From Cyclobacteriaceae bacterium (GTDB taxonomy: Bacteria > Bacteroidota > Bacteroidia > Cytophagales > Cyclobacteriaceae): 64,000 nucleotides of DNA. Positions within the stretch are counted from its first letter, which is position 1. Each line of letters starts with the position of its first letter. The DNA lies in contig JANQEU010000046.1 of the NCBI GenBank assembly GCA_028278225.1, positions 176,001 to 240,000 on the forward strand, in the 5' to 3' direction. Position numbers and translations under genes: made by a program. The notes below the pieces were generated by a model that was not told the DNA's origin, made no database searches, and saw nothing but the letters and a program-made list of their open reading frames with translations. Of the stretch, positions 1 to 8,557 are shown piece by piece.

Positions 1-166
1 CTGCGCCTGTTGCTCCAAGTTTTCTGGTGGGTAGCAAATCTCCGAGTCGGTCTCGCTTTGCTTTTTCCTGACCCGATAATGGGAGACCTGGAAGTGTAAT
101 CCCCAAGGTAAACCCACTCAGATATTTTAAAAATTTTCTGCGAGTTTCCAGGTGCTGATCTTTCAT
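1..166 (-). CDS. Aldo/keto reductase with Tat signal, N-terminal fragment
   Basis: Only the first 55 codons lie in the window; the gene runs off the left edge. The start ATG is at 164-166 on the minus strand. The N-terminus carries a twin-arginine signal (ETRRKFLK, residues 7-14) and a hydrophobic stretch (about residues 15-31), so the protein is probably exported folded by the Tat pathway. After it comes LPTRKLGATG (residues 45-54), which resembles the opening beta-strand and turn of aldo/keto reductases ('RKLGxTG'). Aldo/keto reductases are NADPH-dependent oxidoreductases of sugars and carbonyls, and Tat-exported versions are known in Bacteroidota. The active-site Asp/Tyr/Lys/His lie outside the window, so activity cannot be judged. 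It is divergent from the membrane protein at 285. Confidence 0.6.
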   Translation of the reverse strand, partial: MKDQHLETRRKFLKYLSGFTLGITLPGLPLSGQEKAKRDRLGDLLPTRKLGATGA

Positions 167-284
167 TGTTGGTACGACTCGTTTTTTGTTTATTATCTAA
201 AATAAAATTTACTAAAAAATGGTCATAAACTAAGGCAATTAGTAACTTATACCTACATTAAAAAGATTACCAAAAAGCAGATCC

Positions 285-818
285 ATGAAAAATCCAGATA
301 CTTCATTAAGGCAGTCTATGGGTTTGACATTGTGGCATCCCGGAGTTATTTCTATCGTCTTATTCGGTACTGTCGCCATCCCCCTCCTTATTCATCTTAT
401 ACCTGCTTCCGGACCAGTGCCAATTGGAGCAAGACTATTGCCCATTTTTTATGCTCCATTGATAGCAACCCTCCTTTTCAGGATACATATAGGTTTGATT
501 GCGGCGGTTTTGGGACCACTTTTAAATTATCTTCTACTGGGACTGCCAGCTCCTGAAATATTGATGCCCCTGACTTTTGAGCTGATCATATTTGTGTGGA
601 CCATCTATATGCTGAAGGGAAATTGGTTGATGGGACCAATGGCTTATCTGGCAGCCAAAGTATTATCTTCATCAGTCATGCTCTTAATCCCATCCTTTTC
701 GCCGGGGCCTGCACCTTTTGATTTTTTCATCCAATCCATAACCAATGCTATTCCAGGGCTTATAGTATTACTGGTTATTGGCATTGTTTACAAAATATGG
801 AGAAGCAGATATCACTAA
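285..818 (+). CDS. Small polytopic membrane protein, possible ECF-type substrate-binding subunit
   Basis: This 177-residue protein is almost entirely hydrophobic. It has about five or six membrane segments (roughly residues 20-38, 52-66, 70-88, 92-110, 118-136, 150-172), with short charged ends. The size, number of segments and the pattern of an arginine-containing loop after 'RLLPIFYAPL' recall S-components of energy-coupling-factor vitamin transporters. No family signature is clear enough to name the substrate. The next gene, a phosphoribosyltransferase, follows after 7 bp and is surely co-transcribed. This suggests that the membrane protein brings in a nucleobase-like or related compound that the enzyme then activates; that link is inference. 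No ECF ATPase or T-component lies nearby. Confidence 0.55.
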   Translation: MKNPDTSLRQSMGLTLWHPGVISIVLFGTVAIPLLIHLIPASGPVPIGARLLPIFYAPLIATLLFRIHIGLIAAVLGPLLNYLLLGLPAPEILMPLTFELIIFVWTIYMLKGNWLMGPMAYLAAKVLSSSVMLLIPSFSPGPAPFDFFIQSITNAIPGLIVLLVIGIVYKIWRSRYH

Positions 819-825
819 TCTCTCC

Positions 826-1236
826 ATGGTTGAGGATAAAATTCGATTAAGCTTTGAAGAGATCAGCCAGGGATTACAGTCATTTCCATTTCCTCCCATA
901 GACCTTGTAGTCGCAATTGCCACCGGTGGAACAATTCCGGGCTGTCTGATAGCCCATCAGCTACGGTGCGAATTACTAAACTTACGGATCGAATACCGGG
1001 ATGATCAAAATAAAATCAAGTATGATTCACCCAAACTGGTCAATCCCGAAAATTTAGAAATCGATCTATCCCAAAGAATCCTGATCGTGGATGATGTCTC
1101 CGTTACCGGAAGTACCCTGGCCACCGCCTCAAGCTTATTTCCAGATCATGAAGCAACGACTTTTGTATTAAAAGGTAAAGCAGATCTGGTGCTATTTCCA
1201 GAAATAACGCAATGCATATTGTGGCCATGGAGGTGA
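826..1236 (+). CDS. Type I phosphoribosyltransferase
   Basis: A 136-residue protein with the PRPP-binding signature of type I phosphoribosyltransferases: RILIVDDVSVTGST near residue 85, with the paired acidic residues and the T-G-S-T loop. An upstream 'AIATGGTIPG' segment corresponds to the pyrophosphate loop. The C-terminal LWPW resembles the 'FPW' end of xanthine/guanine-type enzymes such as Gpt. The family transfers ribose-5-phosphate from PRPP to a base, usually in purine salvage. I chose ATG at 826, 7 bp after the preceding stop. A TTG at 778 would add 16 residues overlapping the membrane protein and matching nothing. The base used cannot be told. A role in salvage of what the upstream membrane protein imports is inference. 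Confidence 0.75.
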   Translation: MVEDKIRLSFEEISQGLQSFPFPPIDLVVAIATGGTIPGCLIAHQLRCELLNLRIEYRDDQNKIKYDSPKLVNPENLEIDLSQRILIVDDVSVTGSTLATASSLFPDHEATTFVLKGKADLVLFPEITQCILWPWR

Positions 1237-1454
1237 CTTTACCATGTAGCTTCACTTTTTGCTTGTATTTATATCCCATTCCTGTCAGGAGCATAGCGAT
1301 AAACTTTGCAGCACCCGAATAAACAGGATAATCTCAGATCCATTATGGACACAATCTAATCGCCAATACGCGATGAATTCTAAAGGATATTTTTTAAATT
1401 AAGTCAAGGTAAATGCTTGGGGAAACAGCCTTTTTTGCAAACAAAATTATCAGT

Positions 1455-1462
1455 AAAGGAGG
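1455..1462 (+). promoter_or_regulatory. Strong Shine-Dalgarno site
   Basis: AAAGGAGG stands 6 bp before the ATG at 1469. Bacteroidota genes often lack such a perfect anti-16S match, so this one fixes the start and suggests efficient translation of the DUF362 protein. Confidence 0.7.
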
Positions 1463-1468
1463 TAAAAT

Positions 1469-2527
1469 ATGTCCTCACATATTAAACGAAGAAGTTTTCT
1501 AAAAAAAATTTCTGCAGGGGTTCTGGGTACAGGCATTGCTTTAAATACACATGCTTTTGGAGAAAATTATCCGCGTGTCATTGTCCCAAAAAGAAAATCA
1601 TCCATTTATAACCCAAATCCCAACGTCGCACTGGTAAAAGGGCCGGACAGGAAAACCAACATGTATGAAGCACTAAAACTGATCGAGGATGATGTGAGAA
1701 AATCCATTGGGGACAAGCAAGTGGTAATAAAGCCGAATTTTACACGTGTTAAAAAAGAAGACTGGCTTGCTTCAACACATGTCGACAATGTGCACGCTCT
1801 CCTGGAATTTCTTAAGCCGTTTTACAAAAAGAAGATAATCATTGCGGAAGGTTGCGGAGGAGCAGAACCCATCGCAGTGCCCGTTGAAAATTTTGGATAC
1901 AATAAGCTAAAAGATGAATATGATGTAGCGTTCTATGATTTGAGCAAGGATAATTATTCTACCTTGACTCTTCTGGATACTGATATCCGGCCTATGCCAA
2001 TTATGACCTCAAATCTCTTACTTGATCCGGATACATATGTTATTTCTGCGGCTGTGATGAAAACTCACAGGCTTGCTGTAGTGACGCTTGGTTTGAAAAA
2101 TATCGCACTGGCAGCACCTATGAATTTTGGTCGCGGAAAGAACGAGAGAGGTAAACTCCACAAGAGACCGATGTTTGAGAATCAAAAAGTCTTTAATTAC
2201 AACTCGTTCCTTATGTCGCAATATACTTATCCCGATTTGGCTATCATTGATGGATTTGTAGGCATGGAAGGACAAGGACCTTTGTTTGGAGATCCTATTG
2301 AAGTCGGCGTGGCCATAGCCAGTACCGATTGCATCGCAGCTGATCGGGTCGGGACCGAAGTCATGGGGCATGATTTTCGGCATGTAGCACACCTGGTCTA
2401 TTGCGCCAATGCAAAAATGGGTGAAGGAGATATCGCAAAAATTAATCTTTTGGGGGATAAAGTTGCTGATTGCAAAAAGAATTTCAGGAAAACTGATGAT
2501 TATGATAAAATCATTCAATGGAATTGA
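1469..2527 (+). CDS. DUF362 domain protein with Tat signal
   Basis: 352 residues. The N-terminus has a Tat motif (KRRSFLKK, residues 6-13) and a hydrophobic segment ending near residue 30, so the protein is probably exported folded, with or without a cofactor. The rest matches the DUF362 layout: 'VALVKGPDRKTNMYEALKLI' near residue 53, 'VVIKPNF' near 85, 'ISAAVMKTHRLAVVTLGLKNI' near 191 and 'DLAIIDGFVGMEGQGP' near 256. DUF362 proteins are often found next to or fused with ferredoxin domains and their chemistry is unknown. No CxxCxxC cluster is present here. The nearest ferredoxin-type protein is the convergent broken gene ending at 2662. The start is set by a perfect ribosome binding site. Confidence 0.8.
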   Translation: MSSHIKRRSFLKKISAGVLGTGIALNTHAFGENYPRVIVPKRKSSIYNPNPNVALVKGPDRKTNMYEALKLIEDDVRKSIGDKQVVIKPNFTRVKKEDWLASTHVDNVHALLEFLKPFYKKKIIIAEGCGGAEPIAVPVENFGYNKLKDEYDVAFYDLSKDNYSTLTLLDTDIRPMPIMTSNLLLDPDTYVISAAVMKTHRLAVVTLGLKNIALAAPMNFGRGKNERGKLHKRPMFENQKVFNYNSFLMSQYTYPDLAIIDGFVGMEGQGPLFGDPIEVGVAIASTDCIAADRVGTEVMGHDFRHVAHLVYCANAKMGEGDIAKINLLGDKVADCKKNFRKTDDYDKIIQWN

Positions 2528-2556
2528 GAGGACTCAAAATAATACTGTGATCAGGG

Positions 2557-2580
2557 CCAGTCTGCCAACAGGCAAACTGG
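2557..2580. other. GC-rich stem-loop after the DUF362 gene
   Basis: CCAGTCTGCC and GGCAAACTGG flank an AACA loop, giving a stem with one mismatch between two convergent genes. No U-tract follows, so it is not a classic intrinsic terminator. It may protect the mRNA 3' end or be a REP-like element. Confidence 0.35.
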
Positions 2581-2661
2581 GATGCCATGCGCTGGATGGG
2601 CCTATTAACTGTCCGCAAATGAAGTGAGGGCAGTCTCGCTCATAAATGACCAAATCCAGTC

Positions 2662-3940
2662 TTAATTCTGATTTACTGAAATTAGCCTCTCAAGGTACCT
2701 GGACTTCACCTGTTTACTGGCCAATACCTGCTTCATGGGAGGCAGTTTTAAGATGACACCAAGGATAGCAGCCAAAGCCCGGTGACTCCAAAAGACCTGG
2801 TTGTCGAAAATCAGGTTTTGCAGTTTCCCACGCTCAATGGCCATCACAACAGCCTTATGTGTTCCATTTAAAGGGGTAATTACCCTGTACTTTCTTGAGC
2901 TTAGCTGCAGACTGTCCTTGGTACATACTTTGACACAAAGTCCGCAACCCAGGCAGATATCTTCGTTTAATGATGCTTTTTTACGTTTTGGCCTTTTGGG
3001 ATCGTTCGCGGTTACTAACGCCATGGCTTCCACAGGGCATATATCCACGCACTTAGCGCATCCATTGCAGGTTGATTCATCCAGTTTGGGAATAAAATTG
3101 GTAGTATGCACAGGTTGCAGAATAGCAAATTTTCTTGCAGCGATCATGGCTTCACAGCAGCAACCACAGCAGTTGCAGATGAAATTCACATTTTCCCTCA
3201 CATTCTCTCCAAATTGAACCAGGTTACAATCATAGGCCTCCTGAAGAAGGGCATGCCCCTCGGACTTATCAACACGTCTTGCAATATTGTGTTTGATCAG
3301 GGATGCTGCAGAAGTGTTGAAGGTCATGCAGATCTCCATCGGCGCATTGCAAGCCTTTCCCATATGATACATTTTGTGACGGCAATAACAGGTACCAACC
3401 GCCATATCAGACGCAGATTCAATTACTTCAGAAGCTCGTTCGTAATCATGCACATGCAATGCATTTTCGGAAGTAAGAACGGGTTCATGTACAAATGTCC
3501 TTCCCAGTCTTGTCTCACCGGTACCAAAAAGGTCCTTTATGAAGTCCTCTTCAACATTGAGGTATTGATAGAACAATTCACTTAATACCTTTTGATCAAT
3601 GTCTTCCCGGACCCGCATCATTGAAAACTCAAAAAACCCGGCCATTGGCGGAGGCAGGACATAAAGAGATTCCCCGTTTTGATGCATATCAACCAGAATA
3701 CCCCTACCGGCCAATCGATCCAGTATTTTACGGGATTCCGTGTGACTTATTTTCCAGATTTTACCGGCTTTTCGAGTTGAAGGGTTTAATAGGAAGTACT
3801 GCAATGAGACTGGCCTCTTTTTCACTCATCAACATCTCTAGGATCCGGAATAAAACTTTGGTGGGGGGCGCCCCCTGGGGAAATTTATTGATCCTGTCTG
3901 CCAGGTGCGTGTATCCTTTTTTGATGGTATGATGTGACAT
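2662..3940 (-). pseudogene. 4Fe-4S dicluster protein, split by a single-base frameshift
   Basis: The gene starts at ATG 3938-3940 and reads to about 3773, then runs into a stop. Downstream sequence continues in the next frame to 2662. Removing one base from the T4 run at 3769-3772 (A4 on the coding strand) joins LPIKPFNSK to AGKIWKI with no gap and gives a protein of about 425 residues. The joined product has an N-terminal 'NKFPQGAPP' segment, then Cys-rich motifs: CYCRHKMYHMGKAC, CNCCGCCC, and two ferredoxin clusters CNGCAKCVDICP and CLGCGLCVKVC. Such proteins are 4Fe-4S cytosolic electron carriers of unknown partner. If the frameshift is real, only a truncated form from GTG 3825 could be made. 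A base-call error in a homopolymer is equally possible. Confidence 0.8.
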
Positions 3941-4051
3941 CTGAAAAATCTAATGCCGGTAACTTCAAGGTAGCTGTCTTTAAATTTTATTACAATGATG
4001 GAAGTCAGGGGGTGACCTAAGAAATGGACATCTCACACTATATATTTAATC

Positions 4052-6673
4052 TCATTCATTTCTCAACACCTTCACCGGATTGGTGAGCGCGGCTTTGACA
4101 GTCTGGTGGCTGATAGTGACCAGGGCAATAACCAGGAGTGCCAACCCTGAAGCAACGTAGATCCACCATTGCAGATTGATACGGTAAGCAAAATTACCCA
4201 GCCACAAATTACCCAAATAGTAAATCAATGGCCATGCAACCATATTGGCAAGTAGGATAAGAATGACGAACTGCCTCGAAAGCACCAATAGTAACCCTCG
4301 TAAGGACGCACCAAGTACTTTTCTGATGCCGACCTCCTTCAACTTCGACTGTACTGAAAATGTCACCAGACCATAGAGACCCAGGCAGGCGAGGATCACG
4401 GCCAGGGCTGAAAATAAATTGATCAAACTGGCGAGTTTTTGTTCCTGTTCATACATCTGTTGAATGCCATCTTCCAGAAAGGTCACATCGAATGGCGAAG
4501 CGCCGACGATTGACTTCCAATCACTTTCCAGCAATGACAACGTTTCAGAGATATTTCCCGGGGCAACTTTAACCAGCATGAGTTCGGTATTCGTAAAAGG
4601 CATAACAATAGCCATTGGAGCAATATCCGTATGCAATGAATTAAAATGGAAATCTTTGACAACTCCAATTACCGATCTTTCGGCTCTTGTAAAGTTGATT
4701 TTGGTACCTACAGGCTGCTCCAACCCCATTAAACCAACTGCGGTTTCATTCAGGATCATTGCGGTTGAATCACTGGGAAAGTCCTTTGAGAAGAACCGGC
4801 CTTCAACGAGTTCGATCCCGGTGAGGTCCAGGAAATCGTGATCCGTTTGATAGTAAGCCAATTGGTAAGCCTGATCCTCCCGTGCACCTGCTAAATTGGC
4901 AGGTCCTGATGAACTCCCGCCATCGAAACTGTGGTTGCTCATGGCCACATTGATCACCTGTGAGTGTTGCTCAAACCTGTTTTTCAGAGAAGTATAGTGT
5001 CTGGCCATATCTTCCCGGAGCACTTTTATCTGAAGGATATTTTCTTTGTCAAACCCTAAATATTTGTTTCTCACAAAATCCATTTGAGAAACAATTACAA
5101 TGCTGCCCGCTATGAGCATCAATGAGATGACAAATTGAAAAACCATTAACCCGCTTCTAAATGCTGCCCCCGTTTTCCCGGTTTTAAGATTTCCACGCAA
5201 AGCGGCAATAGGACTAAAACCTGAAAGAATGGCGGACGGATATGATCCGGACAAAATCCCGATTATAAAAGTTGCTCCTACCAAAAGCGGAACAAGAAAG
5301 ATATACTCTGATAAAGCAGGCAATTCCACACCCAGTTGCTCCCGGAAATATGACCGGCTAAAAAAGATGAGCATAAAAGCAACCAACAAGCTCATGAAAC
5401 ATACCACTACGGACTCAACCAGAAACTGGAGGACAATCTTTCCCTTCGCCGCACCCAGAACCTTGCGAATTCCGATCTCCTTACCCCTGCCGAGAGACAA
5501 GGCTGTGGACAAATTCATGAAATTGAACCCGGCTATCACAAGGATCAAAATGGCCACTACGGACAAGCCGTATATGGTCGACCTGTTGCCATTCCGGATT
5601 GATTCCCCCACGTTCGTGTACTTACCTGATCCAAGATAGATTGAGCGTAGCGGTTGTAGTTCTGTGATCGTTTTAATATTCGCCCTGTTGATGTTTGCGT
5701 TGTAGAGAGCGACGATCTGATCATTTATACTGTTGGGATCAGCATGTGGGGACAACAAAGCATAGGTGTGAAAACCTGCCCATGACCAACTATTAAGATC
5801 GGCAAGGTAGCCATCGGGAACCCTGAATGTTTCGAATGAAATTAACATATCAAAAGTGATATGTGAATTTGAAGGCAAAGGTTCCAATATACCTGTTACG
5901 AGTAATGACCTGTCATTGTCAAAAGTGATCACCTTACCCATCGGATCTTCCGAGCCGAAATATTTGGTCGCCATATCTTCGGTAATGACAATGGCGTTTG
6001 GATTATTTAAAGCGGTTGAACGGTCCCCTGATATAAGTTTGAAATCGAATATCCGGAGAAAGACCGAGTCGGCATAAAAGACATTACCCTGATTAAAAAT
6101 CCTGTCGCCCACTGAATACGTGTGGTCATCGGCATATCTCAGTCGTGTGACCTTTTCTATTCCTGAGATATTGTTCCGTATTCCGGGAGCAAGTGCCGGA
6201 GGAGTCCTTGCCCAGAATATGGACCCGGATGACCGCTCGAAGGTATTGGTTACACGATATATCTGTTCCTGATTTTCATGGAACTGATCAAATGAGAGTT
6301 CCATTCTGACATAAAAAAATATGATAAGGCAGCTTGCCAGTCCTACTGCCAATCCGAATATATTGATGGAAGCGTAACTTTTGTTTCTCACCAGGTTTCT
6401 GACTGTAATTAGGAGATAGTTTCTGATCATAGCCGAATTATTTGAGTGATAACGATTGGTTTTTTTCTCTCTTTTTAATGTATGGCGGTTTATAAATCGA
6501 AGAACATCGATCCAATAGTCTAACCTCGCTTTTAGCGGCCCCTGTTTTTCAATCTTTTCCAGGTAATTTTCATGCAGGTCGCCGAGAATGGTCTCACATA
6601 ATCTTTCGCAACAGTACCATTTAAAAAACCGGTCTGCCCATTTGGGAGGAACTGGATGAAACGTCTTCCTCAT
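4052..6673 (-). CDS. FtsX/MacB-type ABC transporter permease with prefix domain
   Basis: 873 residues. Residues 1-80 form the soluble permease prefix domain that marks this group in Bacteroidota. Then comes TM1 (about 100-120), a MacB-like periplasmic domain, three TM segments in the FtsX fold (about 375-500), a second TM plus periplasmic domain (from about 510), and a C-terminal FtsX repeat with the signature 'KEVGIRKVLGAS', matching 'KEIGIRKVLGAA' in the first half. The protein therefore contains two fused permease halves. No ATPase gene is adjacent, so the ATP-binding partner is encoded elsewhere. It overlaps the upstream PadR gene by 4 bp (ATGA), so the two are translationally coupled. 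The family exports lipids, peptides or antibiotics, or acts as a mechanotransmission complex; the substrate here is unknown. Confidence 0.9.
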   Translation of the reverse strand: MRKTFHPVPPKWADRFFKWYCCERLCETILGDLHENYLEKIEKQGPLKARLDYWIDVLRFINRHTLKREKKTNRYHSNNSAMIRNYLLITVRNLVRNKSYASINIFGLAVGLASCLIIFFYVRMELSFDQFHENQEQIYRVTNTFERSSGSIFWARTPPALAPGIRNNISGIEKVTRLRYADDHTYSVGDRIFNQGNVFYADSVFLRIFDFKLISGDRSTALNNPNAIVITEDMATKYFGSEDPMGKVITFDNDRSLLVTGILEPLPSNSHITFDMLISFETFRVPDGYLADLNSWSWAGFHTYALLSPHADPNSINDQIVALYNANINRANIKTITELQPLRSIYLGSGKYTNVGESIRNGNRSTIYGLSVVAILILVIAGFNFMNLSTALSLGRGKEIGIRKVLGAAKGKIVLQFLVESVVVCFMSLLVAFMLIFFSRSYFREQLGVELPALSEYIFLVPLLVGATFIIGILSGSYPSAILSGFSPIAALRGNLKTGKTGAAFRSGLMVFQFVISLMLIAGSIVIVSQMDFVRNKYLGFDKENILQIKVLREDMARHYTSLKNRFEQHSQVINVAMSNHSFDGGSSSGPANLAGAREDQAYQLAYYQTDHDFLDLTGIELVEGRFFSKDFPSDSTAMILNETAVGLMGLEQPVGTKINFTRAERSVIGVVKDFHFNSLHTDIAPMAIVMPFTNTELMLVKVAPGNISETLSLLESDWKSIVGASPFDVTFLEDGIQQMYEQEQKLASLINLFSALAVILACLGLYGLVTFSVQSKLKEVGIRKVLGASLRGLLLVLSRQFVILILLANMVAWPLIYYLGNLWLGNFAYRINLQWWIYVASGLALLVIALVTISHQTVKAALTNPVKVLRNE

Positions 6674-6999
6674 ATATTTTTCAGAACAAATTCGGGGATC
6701 ATGTTCCAGAGTTGATTTCTGGCTTCTTTGGATTCGGTTAATGCGGATTTGCCAAGCGCAGTGATGACAAAAAACCGTTTCCGACGACCGCCCCGTTCGG
6801 AAGTGGCTCCTCCAACCCTTGATTGCACAAATCCTTTTTCTTCTAACCGGTAGAGTGCTGTATGCACACTACTCATAGTCACTGATCTGTCAAGTTTCTC
6901 CTCAATTGCTTTCGTTATGGATAATCCATACGCCTGATCATGCTGTGCCGCCACCAACAAAAGGACAATTTCCTCAAATTCACCTAAAGCGTGTTTCAT
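6670..6999 (-). CDS. PadR family transcriptional regulator
   Basis: 109 residues with the PadR winged-helix layout: 'GEFEEIVLLLVA' helix, 'AYGLSITKAIEEK', the recognition region 'TMSSVHTALYRLEEKGFVQS' and a wing with 'GGRRKRFFVITALGK'. PadR proteins repress transport or stress genes and release DNA on binding a ligand. The gene is first in a two-gene unit with the permease, sharing 4 bp with it, so it very likely controls this transporter and itself. It is divergent from the serine hydrolase at 7247, with 247 bp between them for operator sites. Confidence 0.9.
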   Translation of the reverse strand: MKHALGEFEEIVLLLVAAQHDQAYGLSITKAIEEKLDRSVTMSSVHTALYRLEEKGFVQSRVGGATSERGGRRKRFFVITALGKSALTESKEARNQLWNMIPEFVLKNI

Positions 7000-7246
7000 T
7001 TAATCGGTTATTTACCCATTTGTAAAAGTAATTGATTTAACGGTGATCCTTTATGAAAGTTTCGTTACCTGGTGACCGTTACCCGGCCTTCGATGAAGAT
7101 ACCTGATTCTAAGTTCCTTCAGCCCGATTGATACCGGGATCAACTTTTCTCCTAATTGATTTGGTGATAAACAGGGGCATGAAATCATTTCAAAATGGAT
7201 AATCTAAAATTAATCTTTCAGTAAATTCAGGGGTAAAATATGTAAC

Positions 7247-8377
7247 ATGAGAATGGCTCCGGGCTATATCCTACTGTACAATTTTCTGCTCTCATTAGTT
7301 ATCCTAATAGGGTGCTCGGAACCTGACGACGCGACTATTGATTCCAAAATAGAAGAACTTCGGGAAGTTTATGATCTTCCTTCCATTGCAACAGCTATTA
7401 TCAAGGATGATAAAATTATCTGGGAAGGTTTCTATGGTTTTGCTGATGAGGATAATAAAGTAATCCCTGATAATGAGACCATTTACGGAGTGGGTTCGGT
7501 TTCCAAATTAATTACGGTAACGGCAGTAATGCAACAGGTCGAACGTGGCAACCTGGACCTGGATGTCAATGTCAACAATTACCTGGACTTTACGGTCAGG
7601 AATCCTCATTATCCGGATGATACGATCACTACACGAATGCTGCTCACTCACAGATCAAGTCTGGCCTGGCCAGATGGCACGATTGTCCCCGACTTTTACA
7701 AAACATACCCCGGAGATACCGCCCCGAACCTTGGGCGATGGCTTGAGTCTTTCTTGGAATCCGGGGATGCCTGGCTGGATGAAAGGCCCGGGAAACTTGA
7801 GCAATATTCCAATACCGCGATTTCGCTGGCCGGATATATAGTGGAGCGGCTATCAGGTATTGATTTTGCACAATATTGTCGAGAGAACATTTTCTCTGTA
7901 CTGGATATGACTCACACGGATTTCCAACATCAATTTCTGACCCACGGTGTTCAGGCTAAACCCTATCCGGGAACTGACAAATACAGCATAGCACAGTATC
8001 CATCAGGTGGATTGAAAACCACCACTTCCGACCTCAGCAAGTTTATAGTTGCCTATCTGCGGGGTGGCATATTGGAGGAAAACAGAATTCTTGAGGCCTC
8101 CTCTATCGGGAAAATGTGGACCATACAAAACGATAATTCATCCTACGGTCTTGTCTGGTATAAGACCGGGATAGGATATGGTCATGGAGGTGCATTTCAT
8201 GGTGTGACAGCCCAGGTTGAAATAGACAAAATTCGAAAACTTGGGTTTATCATATTAATTAATAAGACCAGATGGCTCATTAGTGATCCCGATATTGCCT
8301 ATTCAGGTGGTGAGCTCAACAAGTTGATTGCCAGCTGGATGAACGATTTGATTCAAACGGCTTCAGACGGGTCCTGA
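7247..8377 (+). CDS. Serine hydrolase of the beta-lactamase/class C fold, lipoprotein
   Basis: 376 residues. The N-terminus is a signal with lipobox LIGC (Cys 23), so the protein is probably anchored to a membrane facing the periplasm. Active-site motifs of the penicillin-binding protein-like fold are present: SxxK as S84-V-S-K87, YxN as Y187-S-N189, and a terminal 'GHGGAFHG' loop near residue 315 in place of KTG. Family members include esterases, D-amino acid peptidases and class C beta-lactamases; which of these applies cannot be told. An in-frame ATG at 7253 is an alternative start. It is not closely related to the serine hydrolase at 8558, although both sit in this region. Confidence 0.85.
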   Translation: MRMAPGYILLYNFLLSLVILIGCSEPDDATIDSKIEELREVYDLPSIATAIIKDDKIIWEGFYGFADEDNKVIPDNETIYGVGSVSKLITVTAVMQQVERGNLDLDVNVNNYLDFTVRNPHYPDDTITTRMLLTHRSSLAWPDGTIVPDFYKTYPGDTAPNLGRWLESFLESGDAWLDERPGKLEQYSNTAISLAGYIVERLSGIDFAQYCRENIFSVLDMTHTDFQHQFLTHGVQAKPYPGTDKYSIAQYPSGGLKTTTSDLSKFIVAYLRGGILEENRILEASSIGKMWTIQNDNSSYGLVWYKTGIGYGHGGAFHGVTAQVEIDKIRKLGFIILINKTRWLISDPDIAYSGGELNKLIASWMNDLIQTASDGS

Positions 8378-8412
8378 AAAAAGCAAGTGGAGTACCCCAT
8401 TTGACTTTTCAT

Positions 8413-8422
8413 GTGATCCGAC
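8413..8422 (+). repeat. GTGATCCGAC repeat, copy 1
   Basis: The decamer GTGATCCGAC is the 3' end of the tRNA-Lys gene at 10610 as read on the plus strand. It recurs at 8413, 10268 and 10509, each time followed by a GC-rich stretch with 'GACAGGC'. This copy lies between two unrelated genes, in 180 bp where I see nothing else. Confidence 0.5.
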
Positions 8423-8557
8423 CTGCCACTGACAGACAGGCCGGGGCCCCTCCACTGCGTTCATCTTCCAATTCGCGATCTGCCTGGAACAATAACAACA
8501 AATTGCTTAAACTAACATCTTATTATTTTATAGGCTTGCAATAAATACTCCGGATAA

